A DNA stretch of 64,000 bases from Dyella_B jejuensis (GTDB taxonomy: Bacteria; Pseudomonadota; Gammaproteobacteria; Xanthomonadales; Rhodanobacteraceae): positions 124,001 to 188,000 of the forward strand of contig NZ_JADIKJ010000009.1 of NCBI RefSeq assembly GCF_044904675.1, given 5' to 3'. Under the pieces are notes generated by a model. The model was not told where the DNA came from, ran no database searches, and was given only the letters and a program-made list of their open reading frames with translations. The position numbers and the translations under genes were made by a program. This document shows, in pieces, positions 63,909 to 64,000 of this stretch (within the stretch, counting starts at the first letter, position 1; the number at the start of each line of letters is the position of its first letter).

Positions 63909-64000
63909 GCGGCACCGTGAGGCTTTCTCGCCGCCGCTTCCTGCAGGTACTCGCCGGCAGCGCCGGCGCGCTCATCGTGGGCATCCGCACCGCGCGCGCC
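63905..64000 (+). CDS. IorB-like molybdopterin-binding subunit (3' end outside window)
   Basis: Only the first 32 codons are visible. They encode a twin-arginine signal with SRRRFLQVLAGSAGALIVG, typical of IorB/large molybdenum subunits exported to the periplasm with their partner subunit. The ATG overlaps the stop of the IorA-like gene (ATGA). The assignment depends on this pairing; the catalytic domain lies beyond the window. Confidence 0.75.
   Translation, partial: MSGTVRLSRRRFLQVLAGSAGALIVGIRTARA

Overview
The window is about 64 kb of GC-rich gammaproteobacterial chromosome. It most resembles the Xanthomonadales, probably Rhodanobacteraceae (Dyella/Rhodanobacter/Luteibacter type). Four things support this: a fused aspartate kinase/diaminopimelate decarboxylase, an adjacent MurL-MurD2 pair (the L-glutamate route to peptidoglycan described in Xanthomonas), a pil-chp cluster without pilK, and many short hairpin repeats of the kind common in that order. 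The assignment comes from protein motifs and gene order read by eye; no database search was made.

Layout. 1-10 kb: tail of an FtsX-type ABC permease, a glutathione S-transferase, an SLC13/ArsB-like transporter, a periplasmic GSGD-repeat protein, the leftward operon gspN - inositol-phosphatase-like - nudE - cysQ - mazG, then bioA and rsmE. 10-22 kb: the leftward type IV pilus chemosensory cluster pilG-pilH-pilI-pilJ-chpA-chpB-chpC. 22-33.5 kb: rightward gshB and tonB, a phosphatase, yqgE-ruvX-pyrB, a large lipoprotein, leftward pilU and pilT, then rightward proC-yggT. Much of this order matches the pilus region of Pseudomonas aeruginosa. 33.5-42 kb: BtuF-like protein, YjbQ, pdxH, a glycerate-kinase-like kinase, an RcsB-like regulator, an SDR protein, aroK-aroB, a WGR protein and hemE. 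42-51 kb: a secreted hydrolase, a sugar porter, a DinG-family helicase, a MAPEG gene remnant, and murL-murD2. 51-64 kb: a DUF559 nuclease gene embedded in repeats, lysAC, a class I fumarase, two small outer-membrane barrels, a sedolisin protease, a PhzF protein, an APC permease and an IorA/IorB-like oxidoreductase pair cut by the window end.

How the genes work together. PilG/H/I/J, ChpA/B/C, PilT/U and a TonB of the type linked to twitching form a surface-sensing and pilus-retraction module. The methylation branch of that pathway looks damaged: no pilK is present and the ChpB catalytic serine is replaced. MurL-MurD2, LysAC (meso-diaminopimelate) and the shikimate, haem, biotin and pyrimidine genes are housekeeping functions.

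Most unusual points: (1) three foldback elements whose end arms match each other within a copy but differ between copies, and which overlap neighbouring gene ends or starts; (2) hairpin families with compensatory base changes, clustered around a DUF559 nuclease gene; (3) an IorA-like subunit lacking every cysteine of its first [2Fe-2S] site; (4) an RcsAB-box-like palindrome upstream of an RcsB-like regulator; (5) a probable catalytically dead ChpB. No rRNA, tRNA, CRISPR array, complete insertion sequence or prophage was recognised.
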